From the NCBI GenBank assembly GCA_030272155.1, contig CP126192.1, forward strand, positions 5,738,501 to 5,802,500: a stretch of 64,000 bases of DNA, given 5' to 3'. The DNA comes from Tetradesmus obliquus. Its lineage: Eukaryota; Chlorophyta; Chlorophyceae; Sphaeropleales; Scenedesmaceae. The position numbers and the translations under genes were made by a program. Shown here piece after piece: positions 1-10,967 of this stretch (the stretch's first letter is position 1; every line of letters begins with the position of its first letter). The notes under the pieces were generated by a model, which saw only the letters and a list, made by a program, of their open reading frames with translations, had not been told where the DNA came from and did not search any database.

Positions 1-66
1 GCAGTACTGGTACAGCACTGCAGGACAAACAGCAGCGGTCAGCCCAGCAGGGCTCACAAACACACC

Positions 67-706
67 ATGGCGCACTGCTGTGCGGCCATCTACTTTGTGA
101 ACTTAAGGGGAGACACCCTAATAGAGCGGCGATACAGAGATGACGTGGAGTGAGTGTGCCTGCAGCATGCGCCCCACACATTGCTTGCTGATGCAGAGCA
201 AGGCGCTACACGAGCAGCACCCGGCATACACTGTGTGGCATGCAGCAGGGAGCTGCACTGTGCAGCAGCTTGCAGGACACTTCAAGGCAGCTGGCTTTGA
301 TGCTGTTGTCATCCGAGCTCCAGCAGCTGCAGCACACCCTGCAAGCACACACAGCATCACCAGCCTCAAACACAGCGCCACACCGCAACAGCCTCAACCA
401 CACCCAACACAGCATCAACCCTTTAACATCCTGCTGCTGCCACATGCAGGCGCGACATGGCAGAGAACTTCAGGACGCAGATCCTCAACAGCAAAGGCGA
501 GTCAGCCAGCCTGCAGACGCCTGTGCGCACGCTGGGCAGCTGCACCTTCATGTACCTGTGCCACGCCGACCTGTACATCCTCATGGTCACGCGCAACAAC
601 GCAAACGTGATGATGGCCTTCAAATTCATGACCTCGGTGAGCAGCAGCAGCAGCTCCCTTGTAGCAGCAGCAGCAGCGGTGTTCATCACCTCGGTGGGCA
701 GCAAGC

Positions 707-747
<41 letters not shown>

Positions 748-801
748 TCTGTCGAAGCAGCAGTGTGGCCTTCAAGTTCTTGACCTCCGTGAGCAACAAA
801 C

Positions 802-836
<35 letters not shown>

Positions 837-3800
837 TCCCGTACTGCAGCAGCGTGGCCTTCATAGTCATGACCTAGGTGAGAAGCTTTCTTGCAGCAAC
901 AGCAGCAGGAGCAGCAACAGCAGCCGCGGTAGCACCCAGCGGCAGCAGCTGCCAGGACGCAAGGAACACAACCTGTGACGCGGCAGAGGGGCAGCACTTT
1001 AGAGGTGGTACATGTCATACAGCAGTGCTCCACCGTACAGCCTGCTCACACTCAACTGCCTGCTGCTCCTCATACTGCATACGCAGCTGGTTGACCTGCT
1101 GCGCTCCTACTTTGAGGGCGCGCTGAACGAGAGCAGCGTGAAGCGCAACTTTGTGCTCATCTACGAGCTGCTTGACGAGACCATGGACTACGGCTTCCCG
1201 CAGCTCACGGAGCCGGCAGCACTCAAGAGCTTCATCCTGCAGAAGGGCGTGCGCAGCGAGCTGGACGCGGTGAGAGGCTTCTATTTTGGCGGGAGAGTTT
1301 GGAGTGGTTTGGTGGCAGCCGTGTTTTGGCGGGAGAGGTTAAGATGGCTTGGTGGCAGCCACCGCAGGGTGCAGCAGGTACAGGAGGCAGCGCGGCCAGC
1401 TGTTACAGCAGCATGGCATACATGCTTGAGGCATGCGGTCAGCTGGTAGCAAAACTCAAAGCTGTTGTGTGTGTGCTGTGCTGCCTTGCGCCGTGCCCGC
1501 AGGCGTCGTCCACGCAGCAGGCGCGCAACGCGACGCTGACGGTGACTGGCGCGGTGAGCTGGCGGCGTCCCGGGCTCAAGTACAGCAGCAACGAGGTCTT
1601 CCTGGACATTGTGGAGGAGGTCAACCTGCTGCTGAGCAGCACAGGTGAGGATGGCTGGAATGGATAGGGGCCACATGTTGCTGTTGTGACATGCTGCTGT
1701 TGTGTCATAATGGATATGACAACCTGCTGCTCAGCAGCACGGGTGAGAGGGCGGCATAGTACTTAGAAAAAGCTGCTATGTGGCACGCTGCTGTGAAACT
1801 AGCCTGAGCTGTGCACCTGTCTGTTTATGCAGCCTGTAGGTGCATCTTCAACTGCAAATGTTCAGCATATTTTCTTTCCGCCGTGCGATGCTTATGTATT
1901 ATTGATGCCCTCTGCAGGCGCGGTGCTGCGCAACGACGTGGCAGGCAAGGTGCTGATGACTTGCAAGCTGAGCGACATGCGCCAAGCTGCACCTGCTGAC
2001 AAAGCCTGCGCCCTGCTGCCTCTGGATGCATCTTCTTGTCGTGTATTTGCAGGCGCGGTGCTGCGCACCGACGATGTGGCCGGCAAGGTGCTCATGAAGT
2101 GCAAGCTCAGCAACATGCCCCAAGCTGCACGTGCTGACAAAGCCTGTGCCCCTCTCCCATTTTCTGTCGCTTCGCAGGTGCCGTGCTGCGCAATGATGTG
2201 GCGGGCAAGGTGCTGATGAAGTGCAAGCTCAGCGACGCGCCAGAGCTGCACCTGCTGACACAGCCTGCGCTCTGCTGCCTCTGGATGCATTTTCTTGTCG
2301 TGCACTTGCAGGCGCCGTGCTGCGCAACGATGTGGCCGGCAAGGTGCTGATGAAGTGCAAGCTGAGTGACATGCCAGAGCTGCGCCTGGGGCTGAACGAG
2401 GCACTCGAAGACGTGACCTTCCACCAGTGCGTCAACCTGGGGGCATACGAGCAAAGCAAGGTGGTGACCTTCATCCCGCCAGACGGCGAGTTCGAACTGA
2501 TGCGGTGAGCGGGTTCACTCAAAGGACTGCAGTCGCATAGGAACACACTCACATGTTGTGTGGTGAAATGCGTGCGTGGTGGGTGGCCAGCGCACGGATG
2601 GGTACAAACGTGCGCATGATGTTTGTGTTGGGTGTGTTCGCCGGTGTGCGCCGAGGGAGCATTAGTGAGGGGCGTTGGGTGCTGCATGCTTGAGGCCTTG
2701 CAGGTGGTGACCTTCATCCCGCCAGACGGCGAGTTCGAGCTCATGCGGTGAACGATTGGCTGCAGCACTGCAGTGATTGGTTGCAGTGGAACTGATGTGA
2801 TGTGTTGGTCACTTATGCGCGCTGCGGTTGCCCAATGCATAACTGCTTGACCTCGTGGCGTTGCTGCTTCCTGCAGCTACCGCACCAGCGAGGGTACATC
2901 AACGTGCCCTTCAAGGTTATCCCAGTGGTAAAGGAGCTCGGCTGCACCCTTGCCTATTCTCATGCTGCTTGACATGCTTGGCTCCTGCCGCCACTGCACC
3001 CGATGGGCATAGGCGCTGGCTGCAAGCAGTGGGTCTGGGCTGTATCTCTGCTTGCTGCTGCGCTCACAGCTCCCTTGCTGTGTCTGCTGCCTCGCCATTT
3101 CTGCAGCTACCGCACCAGCGAGGGCATCAACATCTCCGTGCTGAAGGCGGAACAAGCACTTCATCTCTGCCTGCTGTCCTCACACTGCTATACGTCTGTT
3201 TGGTGCCGCTCTCCCCAACCCCTGCAGCTACCGCACCAGCGAGGGCATCAACGTGCCCTTCAAGGTCATCCCAGTGGTCAAGGAGCTGGGCCGCACGCGG
3301 CTGGAGGCCAACGTGAGCGTGCGCAGCCTGTTTGGGGCCAAGATGTTTGCGCTCAACACAGTGGTGCTGGTGCCAGTGCCGGACTACACCGCAAAGTGCA
3401 ACATCGTCGTGACAAGTGGGAAAGCCAAGTACGACGCGACCAAGAAAGCCATTGTGAGTGGGCGGTCTTTTCCAATAGATGGTTAGGTTTTGGTCAGAGT
3501 TTGTCGGTGCTGTATGGCTGCTTGCGCGTTGTGGGGCAAGTGGGGTGGGTCGTGATGCTGAGTGCTGGCATGGGTTCGCACCGGAGCAGCACAACCACCT
3601 GTCAGCTGCGCTGCTAGCCCCTAACACCAGCCATGCGTGCTGTGCCTTGCAATGCTACATGCACGCGCAAGCACGCCACCTGTGGCTGTGTTGGTGAAGC
3701 CTGTCAAGCTTAATGTTTCGAGCCACATGTCTGGCTGCTGCTGCTGCCTGCAGGTGTGGAAGATCAAGCGCTTCAGTGGCGCCTGCGAGCACAACCTGCG

Positions 3801-4394
3801 CGCGGAGGTGTCCATGGTGTCCACCACCAAGGAGCGCAAGCCCTGGCCGCGCCCGCCCATCAGCATGAGCTTCCAGGTGCGTGTTATCTGAATACCATGG
3901 GCGGTAAGGCTGGTGGCGCTGCTGATATGTTTGGGGCGTGGCAATGTTCCGCCCATCAGCATGAGCTTCCAGTTGGGTTTGAAATTGAAAAAAACATAAG
4001 TGGTATGGCTTGCTGGCGCTGCTGCTACCTTTTGGTGTTGAACTGTGGCCTTGATATACTCGCAGGTGCCCATGTTCCGCAGGTGCTCATGTTTCGTGAA
4101 ATGCAAAGATGTTTCACTCATTCAAGTGTGTGTCATGATCACCCGCAGGTGCCCATGTTCAGCGCCAGCGGGCTGCGCGTGATGTACCTGATCCGGCTGG
4201 CTTGTGCTCATCTCTAGCATGCGATAACCCAAACAACGATTCAAATGCCCCACCTGCAGGTGCCCATGTTCAGCGCCAGCGGGCTGCGCGTGATGTACCT
4301 GAAGATCACGGAGCGGCGGCAGGGCCCCGCCTACAGCGTGGAGAAGTGGGTGCGTAAGATCTGCAAGAGCGGCGACTTCCAAGTGCGGATATGA
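67..4394 (+). CDS. AP2M: AP-2 adaptor complex subunit mu (clathrin endocytosis)
   Basis: Medium (mu) subunit of the AP-2 clathrin adaptor, which recognises YxxPhi sorting signals on cargo at the plasma membrane. Eight exons join in frame: 67-149, 450-636, 1087-1269, 1503-1644, 2312-2504, 3228-3453, 3754-3876 and 4260-4394, giving 423 residues (plant AP2M is about 438). The N-terminal longin-type half carries YFVNLRGDTLI and NNFVLIYELLDE-like sequence (here RNFVLIYELLDETMDYGFPQ). The C-terminal mu-homology domain carries VSWRRPGLKYSSNEVFLDIV, PPDGEFELM, KELGRTRLE, FGAKMFAL and VPMFSASGLRV. PPDGEFELM and the overall match favour AP-2 over AP-1. The acidic linker before DVTFHQCVNL is shorter than in Arabidopsis. 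The start is the first ATG of the conserved N-terminus. Nearly every exon boundary has partial tandem copies beside it (listed separately), so correct splicing must choose among several GT/AG sites. Confidence 0.96.
610..884 (+). repeat. Echoes of the 3' end and donor of AP2M exon 2, with CAG runs
   Basis: The exon 2 end encoding MAFKFMTS, followed by GTGAGC (610-642), is followed by three degenerate copies at 676-700, 764-797 and 854-884. Each keeps the TTCA..ACCTC/CTAG core and a GTGGG, GTGAGC or GTGAGA donor-like site. CAG/AGC runs separate the copies (711-747 and about 808-836). The copies lie only downstream of the real donor. Confidence 0.8.
1715..1750 (+). repeat. Echo of the 3' end and donor of AP2M exon 4
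   Basis: The sequence repeats the exon 4 end coding for NLLLSST plus its GTGAGG donor (1621-1650) with four or five substitutions, and keeps a GTGAGA donor. It lies about 95 bases downstream of the real donor. Confidence 0.75.
1911..2311 (+). repeat. Three upstream echoes of the acceptor and 5' half of AP2M exon 5
   Basis: Units beginning after AG at 1918, 2053 and 2178 each reproduce the exon 5 start (GAVLRNDVAGKVLMKCKLS-like) and the following bases. The true exon starts at 2312. Spacings are 135, 125 and 134 bases. The first two units are in the same frame and can be read through without a stop, so partial retention could be translated. Each has its own CAG acceptor. Confidence 0.88.
2698..2756 (+). 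repeat. Downstream echo of the 3' end and donor of AP2M exon 5
   Basis: A near-perfect copy of the bases coding VVTFIPPDGEFELMR with its GTGA donor (original 2459-2510) sits about 240 bases downstream, preceded by CTTGCAG. It could in principle act as a complete small exon of about 46 bases. Confidence 0.88.
2871..3148 (+). repeat. Two upstream echoes of the acceptor and 5' end of AP2M exon 6
   Basis: The CTGCAG acceptor plus the bases for YRTSEGINVPFKVIP-like sequence occur at 2871-2948 and 3101-3148, before the real exon start at 3228. The first copy has lost one base after CGAGGG, which shifts its frame. The second has diverged after SEGIN. Confidence 0.88.
3945..4205 (+). repeat. Echoes of the AP2M exon 7 end and exon 8 start within one intron
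   Basis: At 3945-3978 the end of exon 7 (PPISMSFQ) is repeated, but with TTGGGT instead of the GTGCGT donor. At 4062-4096 and 4142-4205 the start of exon 8 (VPMFSASGLRVMYL) is repeated behind CAG, once as a short decayed piece and once as a good copy ending in LIR instead of LKI. The real exon 8 begins at 4260. Confidence 0.8.
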
Positions 4395-4429
4395 GGGGCC
4401 GCGGGCAGCGCCTGGCAGGCAGGCTGCAG

Positions 4430-4710
4430 TCAAGGCAGAAGTGGGTGCGCAAGGTCTGCAAGAGCGGCAACTTCCAAGTGCGGATATAAGGCCACGGGCA
4501 GGCAGGCATGCAGGCAGAGGAGGGTGCGCAAGGTGTGTAGGAGAAGCGACTTTTGAGTGCGGATATGAGGGGCTGCTCCTTGAGGGGCTGCAGCAGAGAG
4601 GCCGAGGACCCTTCAAGTGCGGAAATGAGGCTGCGGGCAGGCGGGCTTGCAGGCAGAAGTGCGTGCGCAAGGTGTGCTACAGCTGCGACCCTCAAGTGCG
4701 GATATAAGGG
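4430..4710 (+). repeat. Three echoes of the AP2M C-terminal coding end downstream of the stop
   Basis: The last coding segment, from WVRK to the stop (GGATATGA), is repeated at about 4430-4490, 4502-4570 and 4655-4710, with variants of the cysteine-lysine-serine stretch and a GGATATAAGG or GGATATGAGG end. They lie in the presumed 3' UTR, and each would encode nearly the same C-terminus. Confidence 0.75.
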
Positions 4711-5271
4711 GCTGATGGGCCTGCATACAAAGAAGAAGTGGAAAGCAGCGCAGGGGCAGGAGGCGCCTGCATGGACGGAACACGGCTGTACCATGCACCA
4801 TGCTGGTGCTTCAGGTGAACATCAGCTGGCTGGTGCTATCACGGAACATGTGTTGTCGTCATCTGACAAAAGGCTGTACGCATACTTGATGTCTGATGCA
4901 TGCACTCTGTTGCATTTGCTTGCATTAGCTGAGGGTGTTGCTGTGTGGGCTTGCTGTCCCCAGCGACCGTGGTGGCAGTTTGAGCTGTGTGAGCGCTGTG
5001 GGTGTCTGCGTCGGGACACTGGAGGTCCCGGCTGTCATGCTTGTATGCAGTGCTTAATGGAGTGGGCAAGCCAGGCTGCAGCTGGTTATGATTGGGTCAT
5101 GTGCTGCATCAGGAACCGCATTGGCGCCGTAACGTTGAGGTCTGCTACTAGCAGACCGTAGTACGGGTCCCGAGAGGAACCTTGGACATGCTGATGGTGC
5201 TGTGTCTGCTTTGGTTTGCTTTGGGTTGGTCTTTCGTCGCAAGCCGGTCTTCGGCTACAAATGGGCAACGA

Positions 5272-5276
5272 TGTAA
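5272..5276 (+). terminator. Candidate TGTAA poly(A) signal for AP2M
   Basis: TGTAA is the usual poly(A) signal of chlorophyte green algae. This copy is about 880 bases after the stop, which implies a long 3' UTR that includes the C-terminal echoes. Confidence 0.3.
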
Positions 5277-5728
5277 CAGAAGATACACCTCACTTGGCTC
5301 ACTGAGATTGTATCAGGGCAGGGCAGACTCTGCCTCAGAGGCAACAGGAACACAAGACAGGGCCACCTTGCCATGCCACAACAATTGCGTGTCTCAGTGG
5401 GCTTGCCTCAGCAGGAGCAGAGGCAACAGGGTGGATGAAGGACGACAGACACACTGACTGTTACCTGCAAATTCTTTTACTGCGCAAGGTGCAGGCTGGC
5501 ACGCCTAGCGTGCACAGGTCTGACATGACCACATGACGTGTGGTTAGTGACCAGGGGCATGCCGTCTCGAAAACTGTTCCGCAAGGTCACAGGCATCGCG
5601 CGCTGATACACGGTCGAGGGCCATCTTTACCCGGCATACCGTGCTTGATACGCAGTGGTGTACGTTTCGTCTGTCATGCCGATACCGGCACTGTATACAG
5701 GCCTCCTGTAGTTGGAGGTGACGAGGCC

Positions 5729-6854
5729 ATGGATACCCCTGCTGAGCTAATCGCCAAGGTACAGCTGAACACACACAAAGTTCAAGACATTATGTTGGTG
5801 GTGCATGCTGCTGCATTACGCAACCATGCCTCACAGCAGCAGCAGCTGGAACAGCAGCAGCTGGAGCACTAGCAGAGCGCATCCTGCAATGCGAGCATTG
5901 CAAACCAACAGCAGTGATGTGTTGCATAAACTCACCCTAAACTTGCTGTTTCTGCCGTTCTGCGCTGCAGCTGGGCACCACAGGTCCTGCTGCAGCGGCC
6001 CTGCTGAGCCGCTTGTGGAAGCAATCTGCACATGCCAAGCTGCTGCAGCGGCCACCAGCAGACAACGCAATCACCAAGCATCAAACATTGTTCCAGAAGA
6101 CTCAAGACCACGCTGTGGTTCTAGAGCTGTGCCTGGATCAAGTTCTCAGGTTGCAGCCACAGGGGGATGATCATGCAGAGCAGTTCCTGCAAGCTGTGCT
6201 TGCTGCACGGCCTGTGGCAACGCTTGCCCGGCTGCTGGTGTGGCTGCAGCAGCGACCAGAGCTGCTGCAGCTGCCTGAACAAGCAGCAGAGGAGCTTACC
6301 TGTGGCTTGAGCTACGGCACCGTGTGGATGCCCTGCTGCAAAGGTGTGCAGGAGGGCAAGAGCAGCAGCAGCAGCAGAAGAGCGTTCGATAGCTGCAGCG
6401 GGGACAGCGGCAGCTGATTCAGTACCAGCAACAGAGGCTGAAAACGCACGTAATACAGCGGTGCATTACCGTACCGCCGCAGGCAATGACTGCGCACGTC
6501 ACCTGCCGCTAACCAGAAGCACAATGCTGGGGGAAAAGGCAGTTGTGAGGCACAGAAATGCACACACCTTTACAGAGCCGCAGGCACACACAGCCCTGAT
6601 GCTTGCAGCACCTGCTTGGAGCACTTGTTACTGCTGCACAGTACACTGCCTGCTTCGGCTCTGCTGTCAAATGTGCCTGACTGCTGCTGGCCTCTGTTGA
6701 GTGGGGCCGCTGATGCTTTCTGTGCTTGTTGTGCGCAGCACTCAGCTACCTGCTGCAGCTCGTGTGTGAACACAGCACCAACACCAAGCTGCTGCTGCAA
6801 CCTGCAGAAGAGCTGGTCAGCGCTGGTGAGCGGCGCTGTTTGACTGCATGAGCA

Positions 6855-6895
<41 letters not shown>

Positions 6896-9582
6896 GCCCG
6901 TTTGGCAACAATAGTACAGCGGGCGGTGTAATTTGCTCAGCTGCAGTCCTGGTCCAGTGGTTGTTTTGTTGTTGTGGTGGTGCACGCAACTGCTTAGCTG
7001 CCAGCAGCAGGGTGCTGCAGCACTGTTGCGGCCGCGGCACGCTCGCCAGAGCGCTTTGATCATGCCAAAGAGCAGCCTTCAGCTGCATCAAGGTGCGGGA
7101 GGGTGTGTGCCACTACTGCTGTGTATGGCTAGCCCTGCTGCTGCATTGTGAGTAGAGGCTGTTTCCTCGGTTGCCATGCAGTGCACCAGCCTGCTCCTTG
7201 TTTACACGACTAGTCCAAGTCACTTACTCGGGCATTGCTGATCTTGCAGCATGCTGCTGCTGTATGGGTCCCTGCTGCAGGCCTGCCGCAGCAGCTTCCT
7301 GGCTTCATATGGCAGGCTGTGCAGATCCTGGCAGCAGCGGGGCAGCCACTGTGCAACAACGCACTCGGCAGGATGGTCAGCATCAGCAGGATGACAGTCA
7401 CCATAATAACGCATGACAGCTGTGCAAGTGCAGCTGGCCCTGACAGCTCATGGGCAGCGGATTTGCTGCACCAGCTGCTGAACTACACAGTGGCTGCAGG
7501 GCTGATGCAGGCTCTGCCAGGCGGCAGGGTGGCAGAAGCTGCAGTAGCAATCAGCCAGAAGACCAGCGGCAGCAGCAGCAGCAGCAGTGGTGGTGGGAGT
7601 CACGACAGTCGTGGTGACCTGCTGCATGACTTCTTAGGGACTTCTCGTGACCTAATCACTGCTGCAGGGTCCCTTCGCGGTTTTACAGCAGCCGACAGCA
7701 GCATGTTTATAGCGGATACAGCTGTAGCTGAGGCAGCACTGCATCTGCTGGCAACATACTGCTGGCAGATACACCGGCAGCTGCAGATGCTGCAGCAGCA
7801 GCAGCAGCAGCAGCAGCAGGGGCGGCGGGTGCGGCTGTCACAGCAGCTGGGCAGGCGCATGCGTGGGGACCTGCTGCTGCTGCCGGACCCACAGACAGGG
7901 CCGCTGCAGCAGCTGCTGCCTGAAAACATGTTTTTGGAGGCGCAAGCTGCATCTTACGAAGAGTCGCGGGAAGAGAGTGACGTTCCAGCTGAACTGGCTG
8001 TTGGCTATGTGCTGTTCCGCGACGCACACATATTTGTCACGCTGCTGCAGCGCCATGTAGAATGGCTTAGCAGCAGCAGCAGCAGCAGCAGCAGCTCTCC
8101 TGTGTTGTGTGCTGCAGCGCTGCAGCTGTCAGCAGAGCTCTTGCTGCAGGCTGGTGCAGAGTGGCAGCGGCAGTACATGCACGCAGCAGAAGAGCAGCAG
8201 GCACAGCTGCAGGCAGATGAGGCAGCAGCAGCAGCAGGTGAGGATGCCAGGCTAATGCAGCAGGCACGTGTGCAGCTGGAGCCACCTGAATGGCTCATTG
8301 CTGATTGCTGCCGGCTGCTGCAGCAGCAGATGCAGCAGCTTTGGGCCAGCGGGCAGTGGCAGCAGCCGATGCAGCTGCTGCAGCAGGGCGGAGGGCAGGT
8401 GCTGCTGCAGGGCCTGACGCTTGCGGTGCACAGCAGCAGCCTGAGCAGTGAGCTTGGGGCGGCTGAAGGCATGGCATTACACAAGCTGCTTACAATCCTG
8501 CAGCCAAGCTCGGGTGGGTGGCTGGCCTGCTGATGTTGCATTGTTGCAGTCTGCTGCGACTGCTGTCTACGGACAGAACATAGGATGCTGAACATTCACT
8601 TGAGCCAAGCAGCGCGTGAAGTGACAAGCATGGGCTCTTTGCGTAGATGCAATGTTTGCCCACCAATGTAGCACTTGATTGCCAGCATTTCTGTCGTTTG
8701 TAGTTGCCATGCGTTGAAACTGCAGCCTTGTGCAATGATGGCATTGCAAGCTACCAGCTGTCTCCTGCCTCTCCTACCATAAGACCAAGCGTAGGTACAC
8801 AGTTATGCTGACGTGGTTGCGACATGATTAAATTGGCTGGTTGCTGCACTTGTGTCTCACACCTCCGCATTGTGGCGCGTGTGCACCATGCAGACCGCAA
8901 GAACGCTGCACTCCAAACCCGCATGCAGCTGTTCGTAAGCCAGCTGGCGCGCAAGCACCCAGTGCCCTTCTTCCAGTTCCTAGACGCCTGTGCGAGGTCA
9001 CGGCAGCGGGATGCAATTGCTGCTTGGGAGCTACCACGTCTGCTGCAGCAGGGGGCAGCCAAGATCGGCACCAAGGGGCTGGTGGATCTGCTCAGCAGCC
9101 CAGCAGCAGCAGCAGCACTCGGCTCAGCACTATGCAGCATCATGAAGGTGCGGGCGACACCTGTATCACCGAGCAGCGGGTAGTGCGGAGACGTCTGAAG
9201 CAGCCACGGAGGTGCGGCTATGGCTAGGCGCAGCAATCAGGAGCCTGTCCAACATTGCCAACGCATTGAGGGCTGCAGCACAACATGCAGCAGACGAAGC
9301 AGCAACCCTCAGCAGCGGCAGCAGCAGCAGCAGCAGGCAGCAGGCCAAAGCAAGCGCGCTGTTTCTCGCAGTGCTGCTGAGCAGGAGCCTGACAGCCCTG
9401 CATGAAAGTATAGCGGGGGAGGAGCTTGCACAGCACCTGCAGTACTTGCGGCGAGCCATCCCAGCATTCGAGAGTGTGTGGGGCGTGCTGCTGCTGCTTC
9501 AAGGCGACCTTCTGACAGCTGTGAATGCAGGCAGCACTGCAGCAGCAGCAGCAGCAGCAGCGGGTCCAGAGCTGGAGCGAGA

Positions 9583-9620
<38 letters not shown>

Positions 9621-9768
9621 AGGCTGTGCGCTGGCAGTACCTGCTGCGCCTGCATGAGTCGCGCAAGCTGGCGGCTGCAGCTGCAGCCTACCAGCAATGG
9701 AGCATTGCCAAAGCCACAATGGTCCAGGACTTTCCTGAGTGGTTTGAGATCCCTGATGACAGCCCTGC

Positions 9769-9829
<61 letters not shown>

Positions 9830-10111
9830 GCAGCAGATGCCCCCAATGCTGCACCTCAGCGCATGCAGCAGCTGTATCAAGAGGCACTGGTCTTATGCAG
9901 GGTGCTGACGGCTGTTGCGCCACTGCCTGTGGTGTGCAACAACCCCGGGTGTCTGGAGCTGCAGGGTGTGTCAGAGGCTGCAGCTGCGCGACATGTGTGT
10001 GCTGGCTGCGGCTGCCGCTACTGCAGCAAGGCCTGCCAGGCTGCTGGCTGGAGGAGCCACAAGAAGAGCTGCAGGCGCATGGCAGCATGCGGGATGAGGG
10101 TGGAGGGCTAG
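5729..10111 (+). CDS. MYND-type zinc finger protein with Gln/Ser-rich helical body
   Basis: Six exons with closing phases are proposed: 5729-5758, 5971-6301, 6739-6825, 7281-8513, 8894-9147 and 9191-10111 (951 residues). The first exon, MDTPAELIAK, is the least certain. The C-terminus is a clear MYND zinc finger: VVCNNPGC, then CAGCGCRYCSKACQ, then W..H....C. MYND fingers usually bind proline-rich partner peptides; no SET domain is visible. The body is Leu/Ala-rich and probably helical, broken by polyGln and polySer encoded by CAG/AGC runs. The intron between the last two exons would be only 43 bases (9148-9190), so that junction needs transcript support. A clear paralogue lies at 58098-62101. 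Molecular function is unknown. Confidence 0.75.
9770..9828 (+). repeat. (CAG)n run encoding polyGln in the MYND protein
   Basis: About 19 uninterrupted CAG units lie in the coding frame, between the DFPEWFEIPDDSPA segment and the MYND finger. The length is probably polymorphic. Confidence 0.95.
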
Positions 10112-10335
10112 AGGAGCGTCTGCAGCTGCAGCTGCTGATTTGGCGGCAGCAGCCAGGTTGCGAGCCAGTTTGTGTCAGCGGATGTGTTGTTTCAGCCGAG
10201 CCGCCGCTGCAAGGCAGCAGCATTTGCGGCGGCAGCAGCACACTGCGCAGCACGTGGTTGCCCATCACAAACTGTTGAGTTTGAATGTGGAGGGAGTATT
10301 TGTTACAGATTGTTGGGGCCAGTGGTCGCGCAGCC

Positions 10336-10340
10336 TGTAA
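10336..10340 (+). terminator. Candidate TGTAA poly(A) signal for the first MYND gene
   Basis: TGTAA lies about 225 bases after the stop codon at 10111, a plausible algal 3' UTR length. Confidence 0.45.
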
Positions 10341-10845
10341 GGGCCTTGCAGCAGGGTGTAGAATGAGATGTGATAATCGAACGTGGATGGGATGCAGGGC
10401 AGCTGCTCGCATGGCGGCAGCCGCGGCTCGATTGCGCTATCATTGAAAATGTATGGGGGGTTCACAGCGGCCCTGGTGCGAGCGTTTTCAAATGGTGTAT
10501 AACACAGCAGTGGGCGTGTATTCAAGGGTTGACACCTGCCGGGCAGGTTTGTTTCATTCGTCTGCTGCTCAGTAGGATGCTTGTCCTGCACCTGCTGCTG
10601 CTAAGGAGACCTTGTCTAAGCTGTTATTGAATTGCCCATCACTATGTTACAACAGTGGCGAAGCCTGCCAAGCTGCGCTGAAAAACTGCGCAGTCCAACA
10701 AACATCTGCCATGGTGCTGCGCAATTGTCTCTGGTGACACCTGGTGAGGAGCGTGCCACGCGGCGAACGGTTCGCGGCTTGGTCTTTTGCTGACTACCAT
10801 GTCATCCCAAACCGCCGTTGTTGGTACTCAACCGCACATAACACA

Positions 10846-10850
10846 TTACA
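10846..10850 (-). terminator. Candidate TGTAA poly(A) signal (minus) for the HROB-like gene
   Basis: TTACA on the plus strand reads TGTAA on the minus strand, about 120 bases after the stop at 10968. It is immediately followed by a plus-strand TGTAA. Confidence 0.45.
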
Positions 10851-10967
10851 TCTTGTAACAAGAGCCAGTGGACCCTGTCACGCTTTGGAGGGCCAACAGT
10901 GGGTAACCTTGTCCACATGAGCATGCCTGATACTGTTATTCTGGTAACGTGCGTGTGCTCAGATGCA

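Larger units (their letters stand above)
4395..5728 (+). other. AP2M 3' UTR and intergenic region
   Basis: Apart from the C-terminal echoes (4430-4710) and a TGTAA at 5272, I see no gene here. Open frames across 4550-5160 lack family sequence and have atypical Cys/Trp-rich composition. Confidence 0.5.
10112..10967. other. Convergent intergenic region between the MYND and HROB-like genes
   Basis: No coding exon is seen. It holds candidate poly(A) signals for both strands, including a TTACA-TCT-TGTAA inverted pair at 10846-10858. Confidence 0.5.

Noticed and set aside
1827-2216. Separate small gene suggested by a 129-codon frame
   Set aside because: It is read-through of the AP2M exon 5 echoes, not an independent gene.
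9309-10412. Long minus-strand open frame opposite the first MYND gene
   Set aside because: It is the antisense of CAG-rich coding sequence (polyCys, polyAla and polyLeu); the plus strand has the conserved MYND finger.
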